From positions 330,892-394,891 of the forward strand of contig NZ_GG704781.1 of assembly GCF_000160535.1 (NCBI RefSeq): a DNA stretch of 64,000 nt, written 5' to 3'. Below, piece after piece: positions 16,824-26,397 of this stretch. The notes below the pieces were generated by a model. The model worked only from the letters and a program-made list of their open reading frames with translations, was not told the origin of the DNA and made no database searches. The translations under genes and the position numbers were made by a program. Source of the DNA: Hallella bergensis DSM 17361. GTDB lineage: Bacteria; Bacteroidota; Bacteroidia; Bacteroidales; Bacteroidaceae. How positions within the stretch are numbered: position 1 is the first letter of the stretch; each line of letters begins with the position of its first letter.

Positions 16824-18035
16824 ATGGAGAACAAACATATTTCTACGGCGCAAATGGAAAATACGGCATTTGCGATTCTTTTCACTGTGAGCCTTTGTCA
16901 CCTGCTCAATGATTCCATCAGCTCGATGTTGCCTGCTATATATCCAATGTTGAAGTCGGAATTTGCCATCAGTTTCACACAGATAGGACTTATCACTACT
17001 GTGTTTCAGGTCACCTCGTCCATTGTTCAACCGTTGGTGGGATTTTATGCCGACAAACATCATCATTCTTGGCAATTATCCGTGGGCATGTTGCTCACCC
17101 TGACCGGCATCTTCATGTTGTCTGCTTCTACAGATTACACCATGATACTTGCCTCCGTGATGCTCCTTGGGAGTGGCTCGGCCATCTTTCATCCCCAGGC
17201 CTCTCAAGTGGCTCAGATGGCATCCGGTGGTCGGAAAGGGTTGGCACAGAGTATTTTCCAGGTCGGTGGAAATGGGGGCTTTGCCGTTGGACCTTTACTG
17301 GCAGCTGTGATCATCCTGCCCTATGGCATGCCTGCCATCAGGTGGTTTGGAGTGCTGGCCGTGGTCTGCGCTGTGTTGTTGGCCTATATCGGCTACTGGC
17401 ATGTCAGGGAATTGCAAAGAGCCGAACATAAAACGCGTATGCGTTGGATGACGACCGTATCCTACAGCAAGCGGAGGATTTATTTTTTCGTGTTTGTACT
17501 CTTTGTGCTCATGTTCTCCAAAAACTTCTATTCCACGAGTATGACGAATTATTTCACGTTCTTTCTGATCGAAAAATTCTCTGTGAGCGTGAAAACTTCG
17601 CAACTGTGTCTTTTTATTTTTTTGGCCTCACAGGTCATTGGAACCATTGTAGGCGGAATTATCGGTGATCGCTTCGGGCGCAAGTATGTGATATGGTTTT
17701 CTATTTTCGGAGCTGCTCCTTTCACCATAGCCTTGCCTTATATCCACGGTTTTTATAGCACAATACTGCTGTCGGTGGTTATTGGACTGATTATCTCATC
17801 AGCATTCTCGGCCATCTTGGTCTATGCCACAGATTTGCTGCCTGGGCGTACGGGCGTGGTGGCTGGAATATTCTATGGCCTTTCTTTTGGTTTGGCCGGA
17901 TTGGGTAGCTCGTTTTTTGGATGGTTGGCCGACCGCACAAGTCTGCTTTTCATCTTCAAAATAAGTACGCTTTTGCCGCTTCTTGGTATCATTGCGGTGT
18001 ATCTACCAAAGATGAAAAAAGAAACAGTCGGCTGA
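16824..18035 (+). CDS. MFS transporter, fosmidomycin-resistance (Fsr) type
   Basis: The protein has about 403 residues from the ATG at 16824, with 12 predicted transmembrane helices. An upstream in-frame ATG at 16770 adds 18 polar residues and seems less likely. The N-terminal CHLLNDSISSMLPAIYPMLKSEFAIS followed by GLITTVFQVTSSIVQPLVGFYADKH matches the fosmidomycin-resistance branch of the major facilitator superfamily, proton-driven drug or metabolite exporters of the inner membrane. The second half repeats the fold (GGIIGDRFGRKYV). The natural substrate is unknown. Confidence 0.88.
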   Translation: MENKHISTAQMENTAFAILFTVSLCHLLNDSISSMLPAIYPMLKSEFAISFTQIGLITTVFQVTSSIVQPLVGFYADKHHHSWQLSVGMLLTLTGIFMLSASTDYTMILASVMLLGSGSAIFHPQASQVAQMASGGRKGLAQSIFQVGGNGGFAVGPLLAAVIILPYGMPAIRWFGVLAVVCAVLLAYIGYWHVRELQRAEHKTRMRWMTTVSYSKRRIYFFVFVLFVLMFSKNFYSTSMTNYFTFFLIEKFSVSVKTSQLCLFIFLASQVIGTIVGGIIGDRFGRKYVIWFSIFGAAPFTIALPYIHGFYSTILLSVVIGLIISSAFSAILVYATDLLPGRTGVVAGIFYGLSFGLAGLGSSFFGWLADRTSLLFIFKISTLLPLLGIIAVYLPKMKKETVG

Positions 18036-18060
18036 TTGATGGAGGAGGGGGATAAAATAG

Positions 18061-18101
18061 AAGGTCAAAATTAAACACGATGTGCGTTTAATTTTGACCT
18101 T
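18061..18101. terminator. Bidirectional terminator between convergent transporter genes
   Basis: AAGGTCAAAATTAAAC (18061-18076) is followed after a short loop by the exact complement ending at 18101. The A/T-rich arms allow termination both ways. Confidence 0.8.
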
Positions 18102-18118
18102 TCGTTTATTCATTGATG

Positions 18119-19585
18119 TTAGAAGATTCCCATTTTGCCGATTATAATTAACAGTGAGAAACCTATAATCAGTGAAATGATTCCTGTTGCAAGTCCGGTC
18201 TTAGCCATGTCTTTCTGTTGGATAAGTCCCGTTGAGAAAGCAATGGCATTTGGAGGTGTGGAGATGGGGAGCGACATGGCTGAAGAGGCTGCGATGGCAA
18301 TGCCAATAAGCACCGTGGATGTTCCGCCGATGATGTTGAGCTTGTCGCCCATACCTTCGCACACAACAGTCAGAATAGGTATCATCAAGGCCGCGGTAGC
18401 CGTGTTGCTGATAAAGTTGGAGAGAAAGTAGCACACGAGGCCTGCGATAACAAGAATGACGATGGGGCTCCATGTTCCAAAGGGGATGGACTTGATGGCA
18501 ACTTCTGCCAACCCCGTTCCGTTCATGGCTAAGCCAAGAGCAAAACCGCCAGCAACCATCCAGATAACCCCCCAGTCTATATTCTGCAAATCCTTGGCAG
18601 TGATGACTCCGGTGAACGCAAATACGGCAATGGGCAGCATGGCCACGGTGTTGGCGTTTACGCCAAACTGTTTTCCAAACACCCACAGGATAATCGTGAC
18701 GGCAAATGTTAATCCCACAACGACAGTGCGCCAGTTATGTTGCATATTGCCTTCGATTTCGAGTTCAATGTTTTTCTGTGAGAATGGGAAAAACTTGCAG
18801 AGCAGAAACCATGCGATGATAAGCAGAACGATTACAAGAGGTGCCATGACCATCATCCATTGACCGAAGCCAATGTCCATGTTCAGTCCGGCAGGATCGT
18901 TCAGCACCTTGTAGGCAAACGCGTTTGGTGGTGTGCCGATCGGTGTGCCCATGCCTCCAAGGTTTGCCCCGATGGGAATGGCCATCGTCAATGCAATACG
19001 TCCCTTGCCATTGGCGGGGAGCGCCTTGAATACAGGCGTAAGGAATGTGAGCATCATGGCGGCAGTGGCGGTGTTGGAGATAAACATGGAGAACACTCCC
19101 GTAATCAGTAAAAAGCCAAGAAGAACATTTTGACTTTTTGTGCCAAAGGGCTTGATGAGAGTCTTGGCCATCCATACGTCAAGCCCGGATTTGGTGGCAG
19201 CTATAGCTAAGATAAATCCGCCTAAAAAGAGTATGATTGTAGGGTCGGCAAAGCAGGCCATGATGCCGACAGAGTCGAGCAGTTGCCCATATTCGCCACC
19301 ATTGCCCTGTAAAAATTTAAACGAGGAATTGCTGACGCAGAATAGCAGGACGAAGATTATGGTTACGGATGTGGCCCAAGCCGGGATAGCCTCTGTAAGC
19401 CAGAGCATGACTGCCATGACGAAGATAGCAATGACGCGTTGCTGCACCACGGTAAGCCCTTCGATTCCAAATACTGTGCTTGGAAGATTCCAAACGATTA
19501 AGGTGATGATAGCAGTAATGACAAACCAAAGGGCCTTCTTCCTGTCAAAATCACCAGAGAGTGCTTTTTTAATAGATTCTTGCAT
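18119..19585 (-). CDS. DASS-family (SLC13) sodium:dicarboxylate symporter
   Basis: From the ATG at 19585 the protein has 488 residues; the open frame extends 53 residues further upstream, but that extension is odd in composition and the start MQESIKKALSGDFDRKK fits the family better. It has about 11-12 membrane segments and the two DASS signature repeats, SNTATAAMML and SNTATAALMI, whose SNT motifs bind sodium and a carboxylate. Family members import succinate, fumarate or malate with sodium ions, which suits an anaerobe that makes and uses succinate. The exact substrate is inferred. It is convergent with the MFS gene. Confidence 0.9.
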   Translation of the reverse strand: MQESIKKALSGDFDRKKALWFVITAIITLIVWNLPSTVFGIEGLTVVQQRVIAIFVMAVMLWLTEAIPAWATSVTIIFVLLFCVSNSSFKFLQGNGGEYGQLLDSVGIMACFADPTIILFLGGFILAIAATKSGLDVWMAKTLIKPFGTKSQNVLLGFLLITGVFSMFISNTATAAMMLTFLTPVFKALPANGKGRIALTMAIPIGANLGGMGTPIGTPPNAFAYKVLNDPAGLNMDIGFGQWMMVMAPLVIVLLIIAWFLLCKFFPFSQKNIELEIEGNMQHNWRTVVVGLTFAVTIILWVFGKQFGVNANTVAMLPIAVFAFTGVITAKDLQNIDWGVIWMVAGGFALGLAMNGTGLAEVAIKSIPFGTWSPIVILVIAGLVCYFLSNFISNTATAALMIPILTVVCEGMGDKLNIIGGTSTVLIGIAIAASSAMSLPISTPPNAIAFSTGLIQQKDMAKTGLATGIISLIIGFSLLIIIGKMGIF

Positions 19586-19772
19586 TGTGTTTATGGTTGA
19601 AAGTTTAATAGGCAAGGATAGTGTGCCGCGGGGTGTTTGGTAAGGTAGCTTATAAAAAGAGTAGAGGAGGTCGTTTAATAAAAAGGTTACATGGTATATG
19701 CAGTGTAGGGGAAAGGTAAAGATATAAAAATCCACATGCATCAATAATAGTGTGCATGTGGAAATTCATGTG

Positions 19773-20168
19773 TTATTTCTTGTCTCCCTTGACTTCCTGC
19801 ATATTTCCCTCAATGTACAGGCGCGTCATTTCTGGAACCCCATTGGTTCGGATCGTTATGGTTTTCTTGAAGTGCCCAGGGAATTTTCCTTTTCCATTAT
19901 AGGTAACGGTGATATTTCCCTTCTCGCCCGATTTGATGGGAGTTTTCGTATATGAGGGTACGGTGCAACCACAACTGGCTACGGCCTGGTTGATTATCAA
20001 GGGCTGGTCACCTACGTTAGTAAATGTGAATGTACACTTCTGAACAGGGTTTGATTCTGAGAATGAACCCAAATTTTGGCTCAGTGTGTCAAATTTAATT
20101 TGAGCCTGTGCCAATGCAGCGCTAATGTTGGCTACGAATAGCAAGGCTATGACTAAAATCTTTTTCAT
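19773..20168 (-). CDS. DUF1573 secreted protein
   Basis: The 131-residue protein has a signal peptide (about 1-20, MKKILVIALLFVANISAALA) and one DUF1573 domain, an Ig-like fold common in Bacteroidetes. The motif ASCGCTVPSYTKTPIKSGEKGNI, with its paired cysteines, is the family hallmark. Function is unknown; it should be periplasmic or surface-exposed. A TATATTTG box lies about 26 bases upstream. Confidence 0.92.
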   Translation of the reverse strand: MKKILVIALLFVANISAALAQAQIKFDTLSQNLGSFSESNPVQKCTFTFTNVGDQPLIINQAVASCGCTVPSYTKTPIKSGEKGNITVTYNGKGKFPGHFKKTITIRTNGVPEMTRLYIEGNMQEVKGDKK

Positions 20169-20193
20169 ATTCTAATATTACTGATTTACAGTG

Positions 20194-20201
20194 CAAATAT
20201 A
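20194..20201 (-). promoter_or_regulatory. -7 promoter box for the DUF1573 gene
   Basis: CAAATATA reads TATATTTG on the minus strand, 26 bases upstream of the start. Confidence 0.5.
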
Positions 20202-20671
20202 TTAATTATTTGCGACTTTATCAGCGTGTTTGCCCTTTTTAACCTTAATTAATCATAAGATGGAGGTGGTTCCGTGGCATGGAATTTTGAAAGAAAAGTA
20301 TAAATTTTTCCAAACTTGTGCGGTGGTATCGATTTTATTACATCCCTTTGTCGCCATAAGAACGATTGGTTTTGTAGTATCTATTCTTCACAATGTTTCA
20401 CCCAACTGTTTACAGTGGGCTTATCATCGTAAAAATTGACCTCAAAATGTAGTTTCTTGTAGTTTGCTGTTAGACGAACGGCAGACGAGGTGTTGAGACA
20501 AGCAGCGATGATAACCCCCAAGCTCTGAAGGCAGTGATTTTCTCATGTTTTGATGATTCACCGGTAGCAGATTCGTGTCTCTAATTACGGAGATGACGGG
20601 TGTATGTCACATCCCACTGGGATGAACAGTATAGTATTTATTTATCCAATTTATTGTAATATAACAAAGTA
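20202..20671 (+). other. Gene-free spacer and leader of the RRM gene
   Basis: About 470 bases hold no convincing gene. A perfect small hairpin CATCCCA-C-TGGGATG lies at 20610-20624, about 50 bases before the RRM protein start, followed by an AT-rich stretch to the ATG. RRM genes of this type often have long leaders, but no known RNA element was recognised. Confidence 0.35.
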
Positions 20672-21010
20672 ATGAACATTTTTGTTTCAAACATCAACTA
20701 CCGCACTCAGAATGAGAGCCTGTTGAATCTTTTCGCTTCTTATGGCGAAGTAACTTCTGCCCGTATCATCACTGACCGCGAAACAGGTCGCTCACGTGGC
20801 TTTGGTTTCGTGGAAATGCCTAACGACGATGAGGCCAAGGCAGCCATTGAGGCGATTAATGGTAAGGAATTCGAGGAGAAGGTTCTCAATGTGAGCGAAG
20901 CCCGCCCTCGTGAGGAACGTGCTCCTCGTAGGAACTTCGGAGGCTATCACAACCATCGTGGTGGTTATGGTGAGGGTCGTGGCAACTATGGCAATAACGA
21001 TCGCTTTTAA
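20672..21010 (+). CDS. RNA-binding protein with one RRM and a glycine-rich tail
   Basis: The 112-residue protein is a single RNA recognition motif (about 1-80) with RNP2 (MNIFVSNI) and RNP1 (RSRGFGFVEM) intact, followed by an Arg/Gly/Asn-rich disordered tail (about 85-112: RNFGGYHNHRGGYGEGRGNYGNN). This is the RbpB-like family abundant in Bacteroidetes, which lack Hfq in most species; such proteins bind single-stranded RNA and affect post-transcriptional control. It is a single-gene unit with its own terminator. Confidence 0.93.
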   Translation: MNIFVSNINYRTQNESLLNLFASYGEVTSARIITDRETGRSRGFGFVEMPNDDEAKAAIEAINGKEFEEKVLNVSEARPREERAPRRNFGGYHNHRGGYGEGRGNYGNNDRF

Positions 21011-21050
21011 AAACGGTATAGTTTTCTGCATATTTAGACTAAGCATCAAT

Positions 21051-21087
21051 CGGGGCATTCCTTTTCGTGGATATGCCCCGATTTTTG
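21051..21087 (+). terminator. Terminator of the RRM gene
   Basis: CGGGGCAT (21051-21058) pairs with ATGCCCCG (21073-21080), followed by ATTTTTGG. The remaining 340 bases to the next gene hold no recognised feature besides an imperfect -7 box (TTAATTTG) near 21254. Confidence 0.88.
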
Positions 21088-21427
21088 GTTTGGAGAATTG
21101 AAATAGTTGGTTGCGGGAGTGCAAAAGGCGAATGCTGAATATGTAGACACCTATATTATTAGTGGGCATACTCTGGCATCATTATTTATAGGTATAGTGA
21201 GCCCGCTTGACAAAAAGCAGACCAAATCGTTTGGGTATCTCGTTTTTTTTTAGTTAATTTGCACAATATTTATGGGGAGTTCTGTAAATTGGTCTTGGCA
21301 ATATTTCGAACTGTTTTGTAACGAAAATAAGTGGAAAGACACCGAGACATCGCTCGAAACAAATATTTTACACTTACAGTGGTGATTTACGGTTCTCTCG
21401 TTTCCTCTATAAAAAGGAGCTGTAAGG

Positions 21428-22384
21428 ATGAAGAATCACAAGATATACGAACCTGATGATAAGCTGATTTCCATCATCAAGGACAACTATAACACACTGC
21501 AGAGTCTTGGGTCGTTTGGCATCAATTTGGGATTTGGTGACAAGACGGTGAAAGAGGTATGTGAGAGTCAGGGTGTGGATACTTACACCTTCCTTGCTGT
21601 CATCAATTTTACGATTAATGGCTATCACAATTATGAGGATACGGTGCGCTTGTCTATTCCTACACTGATGCAATATCTCAAGGCGAGTCATGTTTATTAC
21701 CTTGACTTTGAATTGCCCTATATTCGTCGGGCGCTGGTAGATGCGCTCGACGAGAACGATAACTTGGCCCGGCTGATTCTCAAACTGTTTGACGAATATG
21801 CTCATAGCATTCGCAAGCACATGCAATATGAGGAGAAAACGGTATTTCCATATGTTGAGGAACTCGCCAAGGGAAATGCATCGCCTAACTACGACATTGA
21901 GACCTTCTCCAAACATCATACGCAGATAGACCAAAAGCTAAGCGAACTGAAGAATATTATTATTAAATATCTTCCCTCCGATGGGTTGCGCAACAACCAG
22001 CTTACGGCGGCTCTTTATGAGATATATAACTGCGAACAGTGGCTTAAGGAACATGCCGACGTGGAGGATGAGATTTTCATACCTGTCATTCGGAGTCTGG
22101 AAAGGAAAACGAAACAGAACGATGTGAGCCAAAAGATTAGCAATATGATTAATAACAGTCCAGGCTCGCAGGAAAATCTGTCCGGTCGCGAGAAGGATGT
22201 CATCATTGCCTTGGTACAGGGCATGACCAACAAGGAAATTGCTGACCATTTGTGCATATCGATCAATACTGTCATCACTCACCGCAGGAACATTGCGCGG
22301 AAGCTGCAAATCCATTCTCCCGCCGGCCTGACCATCTATGCCATTGTTAATAACTTAGTGGATATCAGCAGCGTCAAGTTATGA
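21428..22384 (+). CDS. LuxR-type regulator with RIC/hemerythrin-like di-iron domain
   Basis: The 318-residue protein has three parts. Residues about 25-62 (LGSFGINLGFGDKTVKEVCESQGVD) resemble the ScdA/RIC N-terminal domain but lack its Cys-Cys pair. Residues about 80-225 form a hemerythrin-like four-helix domain with candidate iron ligands His88, His131/Glu135 (HMQYE), His163 or His164, and His209/Glu213 (HADVE). Residues about 248-310 are a LuxR-type helix-turn-helix (LSGREKDVIIALVQGMTNKEIADHL). RIC proteins repair iron centres after nitric oxide or oxidative damage, so this looks like a di-iron sensor that controls transcription. Its stop overlaps the next gene by 4 bases. Confidence 0.85.
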   Translation: MKNHKIYEPDDKLISIIKDNYNTLQSLGSFGINLGFGDKTVKEVCESQGVDTYTFLAVINFTINGYHNYEDTVRLSIPTLMQYLKASHVYYLDFELPYIRRALVDALDENDNLARLILKLFDEYAHSIRKHMQYEEKTVFPYVEELAKGNASPNYDIETFSKHHTQIDQKLSELKNIIIKYLPSDGLRNNQLTAALYEIYNCEQWLKEHADVEDEIFIPVIRSLERKTKQNDVSQKISNMINNSPGSQENLSGREKDVIIALVQGMTNKEIADHLCISINTVITHRRNIARKLQIHSPAGLTIYAIVNNLVDISSVKL

Positions 22385-22974
22385 TGAGTAGGCCAAAGAT
22401 AGCGATCATTGACTCCAACACACTCTCGGTGTTAGGCATGAAGCAGATTCTTCAGCAGGTGATACCGATTATGGATGTGCATACCTTTTCATCGTTCGAG
22501 GCGTTGGAAGAAAGCAACCCGGATAGTTTTTACCATTACTTCATTGTCCAGGGAATTCTTATTCCGCATCGTCAGTTCTTTCTTGACAGACGTCATAAGA
22601 CGATTGTTCTCACGACAAGCAATGATCCTTTGACTCAGCCCAGTGGTTTTCACAGTCTCTGCGTTAACCTACCGGAAGACCAGTTCGTGCGTTCGCTTCT
22701 GATGCTCGAACAGCATGCCCATGCTCAGGGAAGGAACTTGCCGGATATGCCCAAGTCTCTCTCTGTCAAGGAACTGTCTGGCCGGGAGATCGAGGTGTTG
22801 ACGCTTATTGTGGAGGGGTATATTAACAAGGAAATTGCCCACCAACTTAACATCGGATTGACCACTGTTATCACGCACCGCAAGAATATCATGGACAAGT
22901 TGGGTGTGAAGAGTGTGTCGGCACTTACGATATATGCCGTGATGCATGGGTATGTCGATATCAACAAAATTTAA
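22381..22974 (+). CDS. LuxR-type regulator with a receiver-like domain lacking the phosphorylation site
   Basis: The 197-residue protein has an N-terminal fold like a response-regulator receiver (KIAIIDSNTLSVLGMKQIL at about 6-24), but the strand where the phosphate-accepting Asp should lie reads HYFIVQG (near 52-58) with no Asp. The C-terminal part (about 128-190) is a LuxR helix-turn-helix (LSGREIEVLTLIVEGYINKEIAHQL) very similar to that of the preceding gene. The 4-base overlap with that gene implies coupled translation and possible heterodimers. Confidence 0.85.
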   Translation: MMSRPKIAIIDSNTLSVLGMKQILQQVIPIMDVHTFSSFEALEESNPDSFYHYFIVQGILIPHRQFFLDRRHKTIVLTTSNDPLTQPSGFHSLCVNLPEDQFVRSLLMLEQHAHAQGRNLPDMPKSLSVKELSGREIEVLTLIVEGYINKEIAHQLNIGLTTVITHRKNIMDKLGVKSVSALTIYAVMHGYVDINKI

Positions 22975-23106
22975 TGCAACTTTTGGAAACAACAGCAATT
23001 TAATAACTATGTTCTCATTGGGAGCATAATCCGTTATTTTTATCAATAGAACGAACTCATCCGTTAAAAAATCAATAATAACGGTGACTTTTCCAAACAA
23101 TTCAGT

Positions 23107-23114
23107 TATCTTTG
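23107..23114 (+). promoter_or_regulatory. -7 promoter box for the SIMPL gene
   Basis: TATCTTTG, about 27 bases upstream of the start at 23142. Confidence 0.5.
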
Positions 23115-23141
23115 AAGAAATAATCATTAAAACTAAGGAGT

Positions 23142-23846
23142 ATGAAAAATAGCAGGTTATATGAATCGGCGATTATTGCTTTCGGTATTATTGTATTGGG
23201 GTTGTGTATTCGTTGGGGTATTGATGATTTTGCCAACAAAGATAGAAAAGTTACTGTGAAGGGTCTGGCAGAAAGAGAAGTTGAGGCTGATAAGGTGACA
23301 TGGCCCGTGGTGTTTCAGGAAATGGGAGATGAGTTGCCCGATCTCTACAATCGTATCGCACAAAAACAACAGACAATCAAGGCTTTTCTGATGAAAAACG
23401 GTGTGAAGGCGAGTGAGATGCAAGTCAATGCACCCAAAGTGGTGGACATGAACGCTGACCGCTATTCCGTAAATCAGAAACCCTATCGTTACAACATTAC
23501 CTCCACGATAACGGTAACATCGCGTAACGTCAAGGGAGTGAGAGCCATTATTTCCCGGCAGGGAGAGTTGCTGAAACAAGGCATTGCAATCGTTGGAGGT
23601 GATTATGACTCGCAAATAGAATATGAGTATGTGTCATTTCAAGGAATGAAGCCCAAGATGATGCAGGAGGCCATAGCCAATGCCAGAACTACCGCTGAGC
23701 AGTTTGCAAAGAACTCCGATTCCAATCTGAATAAAATCGTGAGTGCGGATCAAGGGCAGTTTTCTATTGAAGACAGAGATCGGAACACTCCTTACATTAA
23801 GAAGGTGAGAGTCGTGACTACTGTTACCTATTCCTTGAAGAATTAA
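23142..23846 (+). CDS. SIMPL (DUF541) domain membrane-anchored protein
   Basis: The 234-residue protein has an N-terminal transmembrane helix (about 8-26, AIIAFGIIVLGLCIRWGI) and a periplasmic SIMPL domain (about 35-232). Visible family motifs are VTVKGLAEREVEADKVTW at the start and IVSADQGQF near residue 200. SIMPL proteins are periplasmic oligomers of uncertain role, linked in some species to stress tolerance. It is a single-gene unit. Confidence 0.88.
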   Translation: MKNSRLYESAIIAFGIIVLGLCIRWGIDDFANKDRKVTVKGLAEREVEADKVTWPVVFQEMGDELPDLYNRIAQKQQTIKAFLMKNGVKASEMQVNAPKVVDMNADRYSVNQKPYRYNITSTITVTSRNVKGVRAIISRQGELLKQGIAIVGGDYDSQIEYEYVSFQGMKPKMMQEAIANARTTAEQFAKNSDSNLNKIVSADQGQFSIEDRDRNTPYIKKVRVVTTVTYSLKN

Positions 23847-23894
23847 ATATGTAAAAAACTTCTCAAATTGTGCATGGGTCAATGAATAATTGCT

Positions 23895-23902
23895 TATCTT
23901 TG
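23895..23902 (+). promoter_or_regulatory. -7 promoter box for ffh
   Basis: TATCTTTG, about 78 bases upstream of ffh. The leader contains a perfect hairpin TCTCCAC/GTGGAGA near 23926-23949. Confidence 0.5.
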
Positions 23903-23979
23903 CACATAAATACTTACAAACAGGATCTCCACATGCGAGTGTGGAGAGGTGTTCGTTTGTCTAAAACCAAAGTAGCAGT

Positions 23980-25335
23980 ATGTTTGAAAATTTAACAGAC
24001 CGTCTTGAACGTTCCTTTAAGATACTGAAAGGAGAGGGTAAGATCACGGAGGTCAATGTTGCAGAAACATTGAAGGATGTTCGCCGTGCATTGCTTGATG
24101 CTGATGTTAACTTCAAGGTAGCCAAGAATTTCACGAATACGGTAAAGGATAAAGCCTTAGGCATGAATGTGCTCACTGCTGTCAAGCCCAGTCAATTGCT
24201 TGTGAAAATTGTTCATGACGAGTTGGCTAAATTGATGGGTGGCGAGGCTTCTGAACTTCACCTTAGTGGTAAACCTGCCGTTGTGCTGATGTCAGGGTTA
24301 CAGGGCTCTGGAAAAACCACATTTAGTGGGAAGTTGGCGAATCTGCTGAAAAATAAACGAGGGAAGAATCCTTTGCTTGTGGCATGCGATGTTTACCGTC
24401 CAGCAGCTATCGAACAGCTTAAAGTAGTTGGCGAGCAGGTAGGCGTTCCTGTATATACAGAAGAGGGCAACAAGAACGTAAATGAGATTGCACTTCACGC
24501 CATCCAGGAGGCAAAAGCAAAAGGAAATGACGTGGTGATAGTCGATACTGCAGGTCGTTTGGCAGTAGACGAGGATATGATGAACGAGATAGCCTCGTTG
24601 AAGGAAGCGATTTCTCCGGATGAAACCTTGTTTGTAGTGGATTCCATGACCGGACAGGACGCAGTGAATACCGCTAAGGAGTTCAACGATAGAATCGATT
24701 TCGACGGAGTGGTTCTGACCAAGCTTGATGGAGACACACGTGGAGGTGCTGCCCTTTCTATCCGTACAGTGGTAACCAAACCCATTAAATTCATCGGAAC
24801 AGGCGAGAAAATGGAAGCCTTGGATGTATTTCATCCTGACCGAATGGCTGACCGAATTCTTGGTATGGGCGATGTGGTTTCACTTGTGGAGCGTGCCCAG
24901 GAACAGTTTGACGAGGAGGAAGCCAGACGACTTCAGAAGAAGATTCAGAAAAACAAGTTTGATTTCAATGATTTCCTGAATCAGATAGAGCAAATCAAGA
25001 AAATGGGAAACCTGAAAGATTTGGCAGCCATGATACCCGGTGTGGGCAAGGCTATCAAAGATATTGACATAGACGACAATGCGTTTGTTGGTATCGAAGC
25101 TATTATCAAGAGCATGACTCCAAGAGAACGAACCAATCCGGAGGTGCTCAACCAGAGTCGTCGTTTACGCATTGCCAAGGGCTCGGGAACAAGCATTCAG
25201 GAGGTGAACCGATTGGTTAAACAGTTTGATCAGACTCGCAAGATGATGAAGATGGTTACGGGTAACCAAATGAAGTCTATGATGGCAAGGATGAAAGACA
25301 TGAAGGGGGGAATGCCCGGAATGCCCTCCATGTAA
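23980..25335 (+). CDS. ffh: Signal recognition particle protein
   Basis: Ffh binds 4.5S RNA and signal sequences and targets ribosomes to the membrane through FtsY. The 451 residues have the N domain (about 1-90), the GTPase G domain with GLQGSGKTT (about 107-115), DTAGR (near 189), TKLDG (near 247), and the methionine-rich M domain at the C-terminus ([25 protein letters not shown]). Length and order match the family. It is followed 18 bases later by folD. Confidence 0.97.
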   Translation: MFENLTDRLERSFKILKGEGKITEVNVAETLKDVRRALLDADVNFKVAKNFTNTVKDKALGMNVLTAVKPSQLLVKIVHDELAKLMGGEASELHLSGKPAVVLMSGLQGSGKTTFSGKLANLLKNKRGKNPLLVACDVYRPAAIEQLKVVGEQVGVPVYTEEGNKNVNEIALHAIQEAKAKGNDVVIVDTAGRLAVDEDMMNEIASLKEAISPDETLFVVDSMTGQDAVNTAKEFNDRIDFDGVVLTKLDGDTRGGAALSIRTVVTKPIKFIGTGEKMEALDVFHPDRMADRILGMGDVVSLVERAQEQFDEEEARRLQKKIQKNKFDFNDFLNQIEQIKKMGNLKDLAAMIPGVGKAIKDIDIDDNAFVGIEAIIKSMTPRERTNPEVLNQSRRLRIAKGSGTSIQEVNRLVKQFDQTRKMMKMVTGNQMKSMMARMKDMKGGMPGMPSM

Positions 25336-25353
25336 CATTTTAAAAAAATAATA

Positions 25354-26238
25354 ATGGCATATACACTGATTGATGGCAAGGCAACAGCTGCTGAAATAAA
25401 AGAACAAATCGCCGAGGATGTGAAAAATATTATCGCTTCCGGCGGAAAGCAGCCACATTTAGCTGCGGTTCTTGTTGGTCATGACGGAGGATCAGAAACC
25501 TATGTCAAGAATAAGGTGATAGCCTGCGAACAATGCGGGTTCAAGTCAACACTTATTCGTTACGAGGATGATGTAACGGAAGAGGAACTCTTGGCCTGTG
25601 TTGATGACCTGAACAACAACGATGACGTCGACGGCTTTATCGTTCAGCTGCCGCTACCCAATCATATTGATGAGCAAAAGATAATTATGGCTATCGACTA
25701 CCGCAAGGATGTCGATGGTTTTCATCCTGTCAACGTGGGGCGCATGGCTATAGGCTTGCCTTGTTTTATTTCGGCAACCCCATTGGGAACCCTTACCTTA
25801 TTGCAGCATTACAACATCAAGACTTCCGGCAAGAAATGTGTGATACTCGGACGTAGCAACATTGTTGGAAAGCCAATGGCCCAGCTCATGATGCAAAAAC
25901 AGCTTGGCGATGCCACCGTAACGGTGTGTCATTCTCATTCAGCTACGTTGCGTGAAGAATGTCGCGATGCAGATATTATTATCGCTGCTATCGGGAGGCC
26001 GAACTTCGTAACGTCTGATATGGTAAAAGACGGTGCTGTTGTCATAGACGTCGGCACAACCCGTGTGCCCGATGCAACCAAGAAGCGTGGATTCCGTCTG
26101 AATGGCGACGTGAATTTTGATGAGGTCGCCCCAAAGTGTTCTTTCATAACGCCCGTACCGGGAGGCGTTGGTCCCATGACAATATGCTCACTGATGAAGA
26201 ACACTCTCTCCGCAGGAAAAAAAGAAATTTACAAATAA
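25354..26238 (+). CDS. folD: Methylenetetrahydrofolate dehydrogenase/cyclohydrolase
   Basis: FolD interconverts 5,10-methylene- and 10-formyl-tetrahydrofolate, supplying one-carbon units for purines and formyl-Met. The 294 residues include the catalytic YVKNK motif (Lys at about 54), the QLPLPNHID signature (about 99-107), the NADP-binding [11 protein letters not shown] (about 168-178) and [10 protein letters not shown] (about 268-277). It lies 18 bases after ffh and is likely co-transcribed. Confidence 0.97.
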   Translation: MAYTLIDGKATAAEIKEQIAEDVKNIIASGGKQPHLAAVLVGHDGGSETYVKNKVIACEQCGFKSTLIRYEDDVTEEELLACVDDLNNNDDVDGFIVQLPLPNHIDEQKIIMAIDYRKDVDGFHPVNVGRMAIGLPCFISATPLGTLTLLQHYNIKTSGKKCVILGRSNIVGKPMAQLMMQKQLGDATVTVCHSHSATLREECRDADIIIAAIGRPNFVTSDMVKDGAVVIDVGTTRVPDATKKRGFRLNGDVNFDEVAPKCSFITPVPGGVGPMTICSLMKNTLSAGKKEIYK

Positions 26239-26280
26239 GGTATTAGCGTTAACTTGATTTTTTATAACTCTCTAATTTGA

Positions 26281-26314
26281 AGACTGCTCGTAGTGATTAC
26301 GGTCAGTCTTTTTT
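26281..26314 (+). terminator. Terminator of the ffh-folD unit
   Basis: AGACTG and inner CGTA (26281-26292) pair with TACG and CAGTCT, ending at 26309, followed by six T residues. Confidence 0.88.
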
Positions 26315-26364
26315 ATTAAGTGTTTTTTTGCTAATCTTTTTTGGGGATTAATCAGGAAAACCAT

Positions 26365-26372
26365 TATCTTTG
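26365..26372 (+). promoter_or_regulatory. -7 promoter box for the arabinofuranosidase gene
   Basis: TATCTTTG lies 25 bases upstream of the ATG at 26398. Its position inside the longer open frame rules out the upstream ATG at 26341. Confidence 0.65.
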
Positions 26373-26397
26373 CATGTATAATCATAAAACCCTAAAC

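Noticed and set aside
16617..17075. 152-residue minus-strand open frame overlapping the MFS gene start
   Set aside because: It lies opposite a well-supported gene and promoter and has no recognisable composition or start signal.
19586..19744. 53-residue N-terminal extension of the DASS transporter
   Set aside because: It is unlike the family's start, and the ATG at 19585 gives the normal length.
20202..20671. Small gene or known riboswitch ahead of the RRM protein
   Set aside because: Open frames here are short and without support, and no known RNA element could be recognised by eye.
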